Shown: positions 32,309 through 41,162, counted from the first letter of the stretch. The stretch: DNA of 50,261 nucleotides from an uncultured Oscillospiraceae bacterium (GCA_900548545.1 URKX01000013.1:1-50261); one strand, 5' to 3'. Numbers and translations: made by a program. Notes: generated from the sequence alone by a model not told the origin.

Positions 32309-33187
32309 ATGGAACAAGGAACGTCCCGTTTAAAGCGGAAACAGGCCCGGGGCCAGTTTTTGATGGCCCTGCCCCTGATCGTGTTTACCGTGCTGTTCAT
32401 TGTGGGGCCCATTGTGTACATGGTGGTTTTGAGTTTCCTCACCCGGGGGGAAACCTGGGGCGTGGTGCCGGAATTCACCCTGAAAAACTACGGGGACATC
32501 ACCCAGCCGGTGTACCTCCAGACCTTTGGCCAGTCCCTGCGGCTGGCGGTGATCAGCACCCTGTTGGTGATCGCCCTGGGCTACCCCTTTGGGTACTTCA
32601 TGGCCAAGTTGGGGCCCCAGTGGAAAAAACGCACCATGCTGCTGATAATGATCCCCTTCTGGACCAGCTCCCTGATCCGGCTGTACGGGTGGATCATCAT
32701 TTTCCGGGCGGGCGGCGTGCTGGACACGGTGCTGCAAGGGCTGCACATCACCGAGGAGCCCTTAAAGCTGTTGTACACCTACCCGGCAGTGGTGGTGGGC
32801 ATGGTCTACGCCCTGCTGCCCTTTATGATCTTTGCCGTGTATTCCAGCGCGGAAAAGCTGGACTTCAGCCTGGTGGAAGCCGCCCGGGACCTGGGGGCCT
32901 CCCCCATGAAGGCTTTCCTCACCGTTTCCCTGAAGCTGACCCTGCCGGGGCTGCTCTCCGGGGTGGTGCTTACCTTTGTGCCCAGCATGGGGCTGTTCTT
33001 CATTGCGGACATCCTGGGGGGCAACAAGGTGGTGCTGGTGGGCAACGTGATCCAGGAACAGCTGATGAAGGCCCACAACTGGCCCTTCGCGGCGGCCCTC
33101 TCCGTGGTGCTGCTGGTGCTGACCACGGTGATCATCTGGCTGTACCGCAAACTCTCCGGCGTGAAAGACCTGGAGGGGATTGTTTAA
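32309..33187 (+). CDS. potB: Spermidine/putrescine ABC transporter permease PotB
   Basis: A 292-residue permease with six expected membrane helices. The first helix is MALPLIVFTVLFIVGPIVYMVV. The coupling EAA loop is LVEAARDLGASPMKAFLTVSLKLTLPG. ATG 32309 follows GGGGAGGAGG in the potA tail; an upstream in-frame extension is antisense-like. Unusually, 187 bases of mosaic repeat follow before potC, where the genes are normally overlapping. Confidence 0.93.
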   Translation: MEQGTSRLKRKQARGQFLMALPLIVFTVLFIVGPIVYMVVLSFLTRGETWGVVPEFTLKNYGDITQPVYLQTFGQSLRLAVISTLLVIALGYPFGYFMAKLGPQWKKRTMLLIMIPFWTSSLIRLYGWIIIFRAGGVLDTVLQGLHITEEPLKLLYTYPAVVVGMVYALLPFMIFAVYSSAEKLDFSLVEAARDLGASPMKAFLTVSLKLTLPGLLSGVVLTFVPSMGLFFIADILGGNKVVLVGNVIQEQLMKAHNWPFAAALSVVLLVLTTVIIWLYRKLSGVKDLEGIV

Positions 33188-33370
33188 GCCCGTGCACCTG
33201 CGACTTGTCCAGCCCGGCCACGGACCCAGCCATCGTCAGCGGATGGGTTGTAACAACGGCCCAGATTCTAAAAACCGCGGACAGTGAGGTTCGCCCGCCA
33301 CGCAATGGGAGTAAGCGCAGCGCACGTAATCGCGACTTGTCCAGTCCGGCCACGGACAAGGAAGGAGGAG
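33188..33370 (+). repeat. Mosaic repeat island 3, between potB and potC
   Basis: Bounded by a 26-bp direct repeat, GCGACTTGTCCAG(C/T)CCGG..., at 33200-33225 and 33332-33357, with one mismatch. Between them lie a CCGCGGACAGTGAGG stretch and the exact 19-mer GGAGTAAGCGCAGCGCACG (33308-33326). No gene is present. It interrupts an otherwise compact operon. Confidence 0.82.
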
Positions 33371-33374
33371 GTTT

Positions 33375-34169
33375 ATGAAAAACCGCACAAAGCTGCCCAA
33401 CGTGTATTTGGGCGTGCTGTTGGCTTTGATGTACGTCCCCATTTTGCTGGTGATCGTATACTCCTTTAACGAGAGCAAGACCAGCGCCGTGTGGGCTGGG
33501 TTCTCTTGGAAGTGGTACGAGCAGCTGTTCCGGGACGAGGACCTGTTTGAAGCGCTGAAAAACTCCATTGTGCTGGGGGTGCTCTCCAGCTGCGCCGCCG
33601 CGGTGATCGGCACCCTGGGGGCCTATGGCATGAGCAAAGTGAAATTCCCCCTGAAAGGCGCGGTGGAGTATGTGTCCACCCTGCCCATCATGATCCCCGA
33701 GATCATTTTGGGTATGGTGTTTATGGCCTTCTTCTCCCTGCTGGGCCTGCCCTTCGGCATGACCACCCTGGTGATCGCCCACACGGCCTTTTCCATCCCC
33801 TATGTGTTCATGCTGGTGAAGGCCCGGCTGGTGGGCATGGACCAAAGCCTTTTGGAGGCCGCCCAGGACCTGGGCGCCGCCCCGGCCCGGGTGTTCTTTG
33901 ACATCACCCTGCCCCTGGTGGCCCCGGCCATTGCCTCGGGGATGCTGCTGGCCTTTGCCATGAGCATGGACGACGTGATCATCAGTGTGTTTGTCACCGG
34001 GGTGGGTACCAACACCTTGCCGGTGAAGATCTATTCCCAGTTAAAAACCGGGGTTACCCCGGAGATCAACGCCCTGTGCACCCTGCTGTTTGTGGCCACC
34101 CTGCTGCTGTGCGGGCTGGCGGCGCTGCTGGGCAGGGCGCCTAAAAAACGCAAATCTGAAAGGATGTGA
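33375..34169 (+). CDS. potC: Spermidine/putrescine ABC transporter permease PotC
   Basis: The second permease, 264 residues. It begins KLPNVYLGVLLALMYVPILLVIVYSFNESK, a typical PotC first helix. The coupling loop is LLEAAQDLGAAPARVFFDITLPLVAP. GGAGGAGG lies 5 bases before ATG 33375, so it keeps its own good ribosome site despite the upstream repeat. potD follows after 7 bases. Confidence 0.93.
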   Translation: MKNRTKLPNVYLGVLLALMYVPILLVIVYSFNESKTSAVWAGFSWKWYEQLFRDEDLFEALKNSIVLGVLSSCAAAVIGTLGAYGMSKVKFPLKGAVEYVSTLPIMIPEIILGMVFMAFFSLLGLPFGMTTLVIAHTAFSIPYVFMLVKARLVGMDQSLLEAAQDLGAAPARVFFDITLPLVAPAIASGMLLAFAMSMDDVIISVFVTGVGTNTLPVKIYSQLKTGVTPEINALCTLLFVATLLLCGLAALLGRAPKKRKSERM

Positions 34170-34176
34170 CCGCTTT

Positions 34177-35232
34177 ATGAAACGAATTCTTGCTGCGGCC
34201 CTTGCCGCCCTGCTGCTGGTGTCCTCTTTCGCCGGATGTTCCGGCGGGAAGGCGGAAAACGGCGAACTGGTGCTCTACACCTGGGAGGGGATGTTCCCCC
34301 AAGAGGTGCTGGACGCCTTCACCGAGGAAACCGGCATTGAGGTGAACTACTCCAACTTTGACACGGACGAAACTATGCTGGCCAAGCTGGAGGCTGCCAA
34401 GGGCGGGGACTACGACCTGGTCATCGCCGACGACTACATCATTGAAACCGCCATCCAGGAGGGGCTGGTCCAGGAGCTGGACACCTCCAAGCTGGAGAAT
34501 TACGGCAGCATCAACCCTGTGTACCAGGGGCAGTTCTTCGACCCCGAGAACAAGTACACCGTCCCCTACGGCGCCGGGGTGCAGACCATCGTCTACGACC
34601 CCAGCCTGGTGGACATTGAGATCCAAGGCTACGCCGACCTGTGGGACGAGAGCCTGAAAGACAACGTGGGTGTTATCGACAGCTACCGGGTGATTGATGG
34701 TATGGCGCTGAAGGTCCTGGGCGAAAGCTACAACACCGAGGACGCCGCTGCCATCGAGGCCGCCGGGGACAAGCTGTTGGAGCTGGCCCCCAACATCCGG
34801 CTGATCAAGGACAACAACACCCAGGACGACCTGCTCTCCGGTGAGGTGGGCGCGGCGGTGCTGTACACCTCCATGGTGACCCTGGCCAAAATGACCAACC
34901 CCGACCTGAAAGTGGTGTTCCCGGAGGAGGGCATCGGCTTTGGCGTCATGGGCCAGTTCATCCCCTCCGACGCGCCCAACGCGGAGAACGCCTACAAGTT
35001 TATGGACTACATCCTCCAGCCGGAGGTGTCTGCCCAGTGCTTTGAGTACATGGGCTACTACTGCACCAACAAGGACGCAGAGCAGTACATCTCCGAGGAG
35101 TACCGGGATTTCCTCACCTTGCCGGAGGGCATCGACATGGAGAACATGGAGATGATCGAGAACATCTCCGCCGAGGCTGTGGAGGTCCACAACCGGGTGT
35201 ATACCGAGTTTAAGTCCGCCTGCGGCCAGTGA
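34177..35232 (+). CDS. potD: Spermidine/putrescine-binding lipoprotein PotD
   Basis: Extracellular polyamine-binding protein, 351 residues. A lipoprotein signal peptide ends at FAGC (Cys21). The mature chain starts GELVLYTWEGMFPQEVLDAFTEETGI, the PotD/PotF hallmark. Later landmarks are DLVIADDYIIE and YTVPYGAGVQTIVYD. AAAGGA lies upstream of ATG 34177. Last gene of potABCD, followed by a repeat island and a shared terminator. Confidence 0.93.
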   Translation: MKRILAAALAALLLVSSFAGCSGGKAENGELVLYTWEGMFPQEVLDAFTEETGIEVNYSNFDTDETMLAKLEAAKGGDYDLVIADDYIIETAIQEGLVQELDTSKLENYGSINPVYQGQFFDPENKYTVPYGAGVQTIVYDPSLVDIEIQGYADLWDESLKDNVGVIDSYRVIDGMALKVLGESYNTEDAAAIEAAGDKLLELAPNIRLIKDNNTQDDLLSGEVGAAVLYTSMVTLAKMTNPDLKVVFPEEGIGFGVMGQFIPSDAPNAENAYKFMDYILQPEVSAQCFEYMGYYCTNKDAEQYISEEYRDFLTLPEGIDMENMEMIENISAEAVEVHNRVYTEFKSACGQ

Positions 35233-35496
35233 GCGCCCGTGCTCGGGCGGAGCAATTCGCGGTTTCGCTCGTTCCTCGCTCACAGTGCAGGGCAGCTGAC
35301 CCTCGCAGTCCGCGATTTATAGTGTTTCTGGAAAGGGGAAGAACCCTTCCGTTGCCGCCAGAAAATGGGGAACCCCGTCCAGCCCGTGGCGACTTGCCCC
35401 CCGCCCTTGCGGAACGCAAGAGGGCGGATCGCCCTGTCCGGGCACGGACCCCGCTCCTGCCGCAGGCAGAGGGGCAGATTGCTCACTGCAGGTGCG
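35233..35496 (-). repeat. Mosaic repeat island 4 (inverted relative to island 1)
   Basis: The 98-bp core at 35301-35398 is the reverse complement of 22330-22427, with about five differences by hand count. It is flanked by GAGCGAGGAACGAGCGAAAC-type sequence (minus strand), CTGCCGCAGGCAG and a CACCTGCAGTGAGCA-type module. All are shared with island 1. Confidence 0.85.
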
Positions 35497-35507
35497 TTCT
35501 AAAACAG

Positions 35508-35543
35508 AAAAGACAGCCAGGCAAAGGCTTGGCTGTCTTTTTT
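35508..35543. terminator. Bidirectional terminator between potD and prmC
   Basis: AAAGACAGCCA and TGGCTGTCTTT around a short loop, with T-runs on both strands. It ends potABCD rightward and the prmC operon leftward. Confidence 0.9.
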
Positions 35544-35581
35544 CTATCCCTTTGGGCGATGGATTCCCGGGGCCTGAGAGA

Positions 35582-36442
35582 TCACCCCAGGGGCGCGCGC
35601 CCGCTGACCACCCGGTCCAGGCCGGACCAGTCCTGTGCCACTTGGATGTCCTCCAGGCCCGCTTTGGTAAACAGCTCCGCCACGGCGGCGCCTTGGGTTT
35701 CGCCGATCTCCACTGCCACCACGCCGCCGGGGCGCACCAGGGGCGCCCACAGGTTGGCGATGGCCCGGTAAAACAGCAGGCCGTCCGCCCCACCGTCCAG
35801 GGCCAGGGAGGGCTCTTTCTGCACCTCCGGCTGCAAGGCGGGCAGTTCCCCCGTTTCAATGTAGGGCGGGTTGGAGGCCACAAAGTCCAAACTGCCCGGA
35901 TCAAACGAAGCGGCAAGCGGCCGGGAGAGCACGTCCCCCAGCAGGGGTAGGATCTGCCCCTTGCCGTGGCGGGACAGGTTTTCCCGCAGGTAGGGCAGGG
36001 CCTCGGTGGAAAGCTCCACACACTGGGCGGTGGTTTCCGGCCGGAGGGTCAAAAGCCCCAAGGCCACCGCCCCGGTGCCGGCGCACAAGTCCAGGCCGTT
36101 GGGGGCGGGGCAGCTTTCCAGCCGCCGGGCCAAGGTTTCCACCAGCACGATGGTGTCTTCCCGGGGGCAGAGGACGCCTTCCCCTACCGCCAGGGAAAGC
36201 CCCATAAATTCCCACTCCCCCAGGATGTATTGCAGGGGCCGCCGGGAAGCCCGCTCCTCCACCGCCTGGAGGAAGGCCGCCTCCTGCTCCGGGGTGGGGG
36301 TTTCCTCCCCGTGGAGGGCCAGGCCGGTGCGGGTCAGGTTTAAGAAGCCCTGGGTCAGCAGGGCCGCGTCCACCCCGGGGGAATCCACCCCCGCTTTTTG
36401 CAGCCGCTGCCGGGCCAGCTGGTACAGTTCCTGGCAAGTCAC
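35582..36442 (-). CDS. prmC: Release factor glutamine methyltransferase PrmC
   Basis: Methylates the GGQ glutamine of peptide release factors, 286 residues. It has an N-terminal helical domain, then a SAM-binding fold (GLDLCAGTGAVALGLL) and the catalytic NPPY motif (VASNPPYIETGEL). Start overlaps the DUF1385 stop by 4 bases (ATGA). Last gene of the minus-strand unit before a terminator. DUF1385-prmC (often with prfA) is a usual clostridial order; prfA is not seen next to it here. Confidence 0.94.
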   Translation of the reverse strand: MTCQELYQLARQRLQKAGVDSPGVDAALLTQGFLNLTRTGLALHGEETPTPEQEAAFLQAVEERASRRPLQYILGEWEFMGLSLAVGEGVLCPREDTIVLVETLARRLESCPAPNGLDLCAGTGAVALGLLTLRPETTAQCVELSTEALPYLRENLSRHGKGQILPLLGDVLSRPLAASFDPGSLDFVASNPPYIETGELPALQPEVQKEPSLALDGGADGLLFYRAIANLWAPLVRPGGVVAVEIGETQGAAVAELFTKAGLEDIQVAQDWSGLDRVVSGRAPLG

Positions 36443-37377
36443 CGGATCAGGTCCTCACCGTTTTCCGGAATGACAGCCTCCATGGCGGCGATGGCGGCTT
36501 CCATCATCTTGTCGTCCGGTTCCTTCACCGTCAGGCGCTGCATCCACAGGCCGGGGGCCACCAGCGCCCGGGTGAACCAGTTGTCGTGGCGGGCGCAGGC
36601 TTTCTGCATCTCATAGCCCAGGTTCATGATCACCGGGATGCACAGTAGCTTGGTGAAGGTCCGCAGGAAGGGGTTGGAGAAGGGGATGAAGAACCCCACA
36701 ACAATGCCCAGCAGCAGCATCAGCAGCAGGAAGCTGGTGCCGCACCGGGGATGGAACCGCCCCTGCTTCCGGACGTTTTCCACGGTGAGGGGCAGGTCGT
36801 TTTCGTAGCAGAAGATGGTCTTGTGTTCCGCGCCGTGGTATTGGAAGGTGCGCTTGATATCGGGCACCATGCTGATGGCGGCCACATAGCCCACAAACAG
36901 GGCGATGCGGATGACGCCCTCAAAGATGGACCGCCACCCGGCGATGTCCGCCTGCACCGCCCCTTGCAGCAGGTTGAACAGCACGGTGGGCAGCAGGAAG
37001 AACAGCGCCACCGCCAGGGCCACGCCCAGCACCGAGGCCACAGCCATCAGGGCGCCGGTGAGCTTTTCTCCCAGGTGGTCGTTCAGCCACTTGTCCACGC
37101 CGGAAAGCTCCTCTTCCTCGTCCCCTTGGGTGATCTTGTCTGCGGAGAGGGACAGGGCTTTGTAACCCAGGCGGAAAGAGTCGATCAAAGAGAAAATGCC
37201 CCGGATGAAGGGCTTTCCCAAGATGGGGTATTGTTTGGTCAGCCGGGGGACGGCGATCTCCTCGGTGGAGATGTTGCCGTTTTCGTCGCAGAAGGCGGCG
37301 ACGGTGCGCTTGGGGCCCACCATCATAATGCCTTCCATCAAAGCTTGGCCGCCGATGGTGGTAATTTTCTTGCTCAT
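36439..37377 (-). CDS. DUF1385 membrane protein (YqhQ-like)
   Basis: A 312-residue membrane protein of the DUF1385 family, function unknown. The N-terminal GGQALMEGIMMVGP motif and the central YHGAEHKTIFCYEN and FHPRCGTSFLLLM motifs are diagnostic; conserved His and Cys could bind metal. About four hydrophobic segments are seen. It overlaps both neighbours by 4 bases, coupling it to the histidine kinase upstream and prmC downstream. Confidence 0.9.
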   Translation of the reverse strand: MSKKITTIGGQALMEGIMMVGPKRTVAAFCDENGNISTEEIAVPRLTKQYPILGKPFIRGIFSLIDSFRLGYKALSLSADKITQGDEEEELSGVDKWLNDHLGEKLTGALMAVASVLGVALAVALFFLLPTVLFNLLQGAVQADIAGWRSIFEGVIRIALFVGYVAAISMVPDIKRTFQYHGAEHKTIFCYENDLPLTVENVRKQGRFHPRCGTSFLLLMLLLGIVVGFFIPFSNPFLRTFTKLLCIPVIMNLGYEMQKACARHDNWFTRALVAPGLWMQRLTVKEPDDKMMEAAIAAMEAVIPENGEDLIR

Positions 37378-38843
37378 ACGTAGGGGGTATCCTTTCCTGT
37401 GATAAAGTTTAAGAGCTCGGGGGTGCCGGTCAGCTGGGGATCGGCTTCCAGATGGGCGCAGGAGGGCAGGGAGATGGTCACAGTGGTGCCCACGCCTTCC
37501 TGGCTTTCAATCTCCAGCGCGCCGCCGTGGAGGCGGACGATCTCATCGGCCACCGCCAGCCCGATGCCCGAGCCCCGGACCAGCTGGTTGGCCTTGTAGA
37601 ACTTCTTTTTCACGTTGGGCAGGTGCTCGGCGGGGATGCCGCAGCCGGTGTCGCTGATGGTCACCTCCACCCAGCCGTTGTCTTCCCGGGAGGACACGGT
37701 GATGGTCCCCCCGGTATGGGTGTATTTCAGGGCGTTGTCGATGATGTTGACGAAGACCTGCCGCAGCCGGTCCACGTCGCCGTACACAGGGGGCAGGGAG
37801 GGGGTTTCCTCATAGTGGAGCTGCTTGCCCTCGGTGCGGGCCCGGTCGGTGAACATATACACCGCCTCGTCCAGCTCTGCCAGGATGTCCAGCTTGGTGA
37901 CCATCAGCCGCATCCGGTTGTTCTGCAGCCGGGAGAAGTCCAGCAGTTCCTCCACCAGCCCGGAAAGCCGTTCCGACTCCCGGATGATGACGTTCATGCC
38001 TTTTTCCGTGGTGACCGGGTCGGCGCCCTCTTGCAGGGTTTCGGCCCAGCCTTTGATGGCGGTGAGGGGGGTGCGCAGCTCGTGGGAGACCGAGGAGATA
38101 AAGTCGTTTTTCATCTGCTCGGCGGCGCCCAGCTCCCCGGCCATGTCGTTGATGGCGTCGCACAGGCCGCCGATCTCGTCGTCCTTGGCCTTGTCGATGC
38201 GCACCGCGAAATCGCCCTGGGCGATCTGCCGGGCGCTTTGGCTCAATTGCCGCACCGGCACCAGGATGGAACGGATGAAGTATACGCCGGACAGGATCAG
38301 CAGCAGCAGGATCACGATCCCCACTGCCACCAGCAGCAGGATCACCAAGGAGATCTGCTGGTCGGCCCGTTCCATGGACACCAGGTACCGCACCGAGCCG
38401 ATGAGCCCCCCGTTTTCGTCCCGGATCACCCGGGTGATGGCCATGGCTTTTTCCCCGGTGTTCAGGGTGCCGATCCACTGGCCTTCCCCCTTGGGGTTTT
38501 GCAGGGCCGTTTCATAGTCGGGCATTTCCTGGTTGTGGTCCGGTTCAAAGCCGGTGGAGGTGATGAACACTTGGCCGCTTTGGTCCAGGGCCATGATTTC
38601 CATTTGGTTTTTGTCCTGGAAAGCCGCGATATAGTCCCGGACAATGCCGGTGAAGGGTTGCCCGGAGCTGGAGGAAAGCCAGTTGAGCAGCTCGTCGGCC
38701 CGGCCGTTGAGGGTCTGTTCAATGCTGTTGTAGGCAGAGCTTTTCACCATGAAGGACAAGGTGGTGATGGAAATGAGCAAAATGAGGAACACCACGCCGA
38801 TGGTGTTGACCATCCAGCGGCGGGAAACCCCTTTGGAAAACAT
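37374..38843 (-). CDS. Sensor histidine kinase
   Basis: A 489-residue membrane sensor. Helix 1 lies near residues 13-33, an extracellular sensing domain runs to about 162, helix 2 spans about 163-188, and HAMP follows. The HisKA phospho-site is SSVSHELRTPLTAI. The ATPase domain has the N box (NIIDNALKYT), G1 (DTGCGIP) and G2 (GSGIGLAV). AAAGGAGG precedes the ATG. Its response regulator lies upstream, but 120 bases of mosaic repeat separate them. The signal is unknown. Confidence 0.94.
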   Translation of the reverse strand: MFSKGVSRRWMVNTIGVVFLILLISITTLSFMVKSSAYNSIEQTLNGRADELLNWLSSSSGQPFTGIVRDYIAAFQDKNQMEIMALDQSGQVFITSTGFEPDHNQEMPDYETALQNPKGEGQWIGTLNTGEKAMAITRVIRDENGGLIGSVRYLVSMERADQQISLVILLLVAVGIVILLLLILSGVYFIRSILVPVRQLSQSARQIAQGDFAVRIDKAKDDEIGGLCDAINDMAGELGAAEQMKNDFISSVSHELRTPLTAIKGWAETLQEGADPVTTEKGMNVIIRESERLSGLVEELLDFSRLQNNRMRLMVTKLDILAELDEAVYMFTDRARTEGKQLHYEETPSLPPVYGDVDRLRQVFVNIIDNALKYTHTGGTITVSSREDNGWVEVTISDTGCGIPAEHLPNVKKKFYKANQLVRGSGIGLAVADEIVRLHGGALEIESQEGVGTTVTISLPSCAHLEADPQLTGTPELLNFITGKDTPYV

Positions 38844-38860
38844 GGCGATCCTCCTTTCTG

Positions 38861-38963
38861 CCTGTGCTCGGGCTGGGCTCTTCGCGGTTTCGTGCGCTTG
38901 CGGCGGCTCACCCCCGCCCCTGCCGCAGGCAGAAGGGCGGGGTGCTCACCGCAGGTGTGGGCA
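38861..38963 (-). repeat. Mosaic repeat island 5, between regulator and kinase genes
   Basis: A short island carrying GTGCTCGGGC, TTCGCGGTTTCG, CCTGCCGCAGGCAG and, on the minus strand, CACCTGCGGTGAGCA modules. All are found in islands 1 and 4. It fills nearly the whole gap and abuts the stop of the response regulator gene. Confidence 0.75.
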
Positions 38964-39668
38964 CTAGGCGTCCCAGCGGTAGCCCAGGCCCCAGACGGTG
39001 ACAATGTGCCGGGGGTTGGAGGGCTCTTCCTCCACCTTCATGCGCAGGCGCCGGATGTTCACGTCCACGATCTTTTCCTCGCCGGTGTAGCCGGCGCCCC
39101 ACACGTGCTTTAAAATATCCCCCCGGTTTAGGGCCATCCCCGGGTTGGAGAAAAAGTACTCCATGATCTGGAACTCCACCTGGGTCAATTCGATGGGTTT
39201 GCCGTTTTTGCGGAAAGAGCGGTTGCGCAGGTTCAGGGAGAACTCCCCGGAAAGCAGCTCGTCCCGGGTATCGCTGTCCCGCCTGTCCGAGGCCAGGGCC
39301 ACCCGGCGGTAGATGGCGTCCACCCGGGCCACCAGCTCCGAGGGGGAGAAGGGCTTGGTCACATAGTCGTCGGCGCCCATCATCAGGCCGGACACCTTGT
39401 CCATCTCCTGGGTGCGGGCAGACAGCAGGATGATGCCGATGGAGGGGTTTTTCCGCCGCAGCTCTTTGCACACCGCCAGGCCGTCGCGGCCGCCGGGCAT
39501 CATGATGTCCAGCACCGCCACGTCGAAATCCCCTTTTTCCCGGTCGTAAAGCTCCAGGGCCTGGTCGCCGGTTTCCGCCTCAAAGGTTTCATAGCCGGCC
39601 CTCTGCAAGTTGATGACCACAAATTCCCGGATGTTCTGTTCGTCTTCTGCCACAAGGATCTTCCGCAT
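38964..39668 (-). CDS. OmpR-family response regulator
   Basis: A 234-residue DNA-binding regulator. The receiver domain has the acidic pocket (AEDEQN), phospho-Asp in AVLDIMMPG, and the signalling Lys in VTKPFSPSELVARV. The C-terminal winged helix (ELTQVEFQIMEYFFSNPG...VDVNIRRLRMKVE...VWGLGYRW) is OmpR/PhoB type. ATG 39668 begins exactly at the receiver domain. Upstream is the FG-GAP lipoprotein gene, downstream the histidine kinase. Confidence 0.95.
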   Translation of the reverse strand: MRKILVAEDEQNIREFVVINLQRAGYETFEAETGDQALELYDREKGDFDVAVLDIMMPGGRDGLAVCKELRRKNPSIGIILLSARTQEMDKVSGLMMGADDYVTKPFSPSELVARVDAIYRRVALASDRRDSDTRDELLSGEFSLNLRNRSFRKNGKPIELTQVEFQIMEYFFSNPGMALNRGDILKHVWGAGYTGEEKIVDVNIRRLRMKVEEEPSNPRHIVTVWGLGYRWDA

Positions 39669-39718
39669 AGAGAAACGCCCCTTTCTCAAACCAACACGGC
39701 CTGCCTGCCGTGATGAAA

Positions 39719-41089
39719 TTATTCCTGGATCACCGTGAAATACCGTTTCACCTGGGCGACGGCCCGAAGATAGGCGGCGTCTTGGGTGAAGGTCTGGATG
39801 CCGTACACAAGGTCGCCTTGCTGGGCCAAAAGCTCGTAGCCGCTGGTGGTGCCCCGGCTGTCCCAAGCCGAGCGGGTGAACACCCGGATGGCAAACAGCG
39901 GCGAGCCCAGCAGCTGGGAGGAGTCCTCCGCCGTGACCACTTCGGTGTAGGTCACCGTGCGGGTGGAGGTGTTGTTAGAGGCGGAGAGCTTGCCCAAAAG
40001 CCCCTGGGGCAGCCGGAACCAGTAGTTCTCGCCCAGGTTCATCAGGGCGGTGAGGGCCGTTTTAGAGGCCCCCGGGGGCTGGAAACTGACCCACTCCACC
40101 TGGTAGCTGGTGGAATCGAGGGAAACGCCTTCGGGCAGGCCCGGCAGCAGGCTTGCCACCGGCAGCTCCAGCAGCCCGTCGCCGTTGATGTCCTGGGAGG
40201 TGTAAATGGCCGAGGACGGCCTGGCAAACGGGTTTTGATAGCTTTGGGTGTTCACCCCGGCGGGGTCGTTTTTCAGCAGGCCGTTTTGCAGGGTGAACAC
40301 CTGGGTGGTCATGCTGCCGTCGGCCTTGGCGCCGTCCACCACTACCCCGTAAAGATCCCTGCCCAGTTTGCCGAACTGGATGGAAACATAGCTGGTGACC
40401 GAGTTGTCGGCGCTGGCGGTGTGGACTTCCCGGAGGGTGTCCTCCTGCCAGGCGTACACGTGGGCCGTAGCGGGAAGGTCCCCGGTGCCCTCCTCTTCGG
40501 CGGCAATGTACATATCCACGGTAAATACTTCGTAAACGCCGTTTTCATCAAAGTCTGTGAGGCCCAGCTCGCCGTAAGTGCCCAGGGAGTATTCGGTGAC
40601 GTTCCCCTCCTGGTAGAGGTAGGCGGAAACAGAGGCCGTGCGGCCTGTGGTGCCGGCGGCGCTTCCCCAGCCGATGATCACGTCATCTGCGCCGTCGCCG
40701 TTCAGGTCCCCAAAGCACACCAGGTCCACCTGGGTGGCAGTGTTCCCAAAGGAGGCGGCTGCCCGCCAGCGGTCCTGGCCCTTTTCCAAAAAGCGGACTT
40801 CCACGCCCCGGTCCAGGGCCACAAAGCCCACCGCGTCCTCCACGCCGTCCCCCGACCAGTCGTGCATGAGGATGGCCGAGCGGTGGTCCCCCCGTTTGGG
40901 GTACACCAACGTCAGCTCTTGCTGGTCCCCTTGGAGGAGCTCGTAAATGCCCTGCTGATCCAGGCTGGCCCGGGGCGGGGACATCAGGTTTGGGGCGTCC
41001 AGCCCGGAGAAGGAGCACCCTGCCTGGGCCAGGCACAGCGCCGCGCCCAAGGCCAGGGAGGCCAAGCGCTTGATGGGCCGGATCTTCAT
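39719..41089 (-). CDS. FG-GAP/VCBS-like repeat lipoprotein
   Basis: A 456-residue exported protein. A signal peptide ends near AGCSFSG (probable lipid-modified Cys, although Gln at -3 is not ideal for a lipobox). The mature part has several Ca-binding-type loops: DWSGDGVED, DLNGDGADD, DFDENGVYE and DINGDGLLE, the D-x-[DN]-x-[DNG] pattern of FG-GAP/VCBS beta-propellers. Ligand unknown. AAAGGAGG precedes ATG 41089. It heads a unit with a two-component system 50 bases downstream, so it may be its sensor partner or target. Confidence 0.72.
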   Translation of the reverse strand: MKIRPIKRLASLALGAALCLAQAGCSFSGLDAPNLMSPPRASLDQQGIYELLQGDQQELTLVYPKRGDHRSAILMHDWSGDGVEDAVGFVALDRGVEVRFLEKGQDRWRAAASFGNTATQVDLVCFGDLNGDGADDVIIGWGSAAGTTGRTASVSAYLYQEGNVTEYSLGTYGELGLTDFDENGVYEVFTVDMYIAAEEEGTGDLPATAHVYAWQEDTLREVHTASADNSVTSYVSIQFGKLGRDLYGVVVDGAKADGSMTTQVFTLQNGLLKNDPAGVNTQSYQNPFARPSSAIYTSQDINGDGLLELPVASLLPGLPEGVSLDSTSYQVEWVSFQPPGASKTALTALMNLGENYWFRLPQGLLGKLSASNNTSTRTVTYTEVVTAEDSSQLLGSPLFAIRVFTRSAWDSRGTTSGYELLAQQGDLVYGIQTFTQDAAYLRAVAQVKRYFTVIQE

Positions 41090-41162
41090 GGGCGCCTCCT
41101 TTCCCGGCGGGCGGCTGCCCAGCCGATGGTTCCAAAACGCGGTAAAAAATCGATTCCCCATC

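Noticed and set aside
22230..35496. CRISPR array
   Set aside because: Repeats are kilobases apart, differ in order and orientation, and there are no regular spacers or cas genes.
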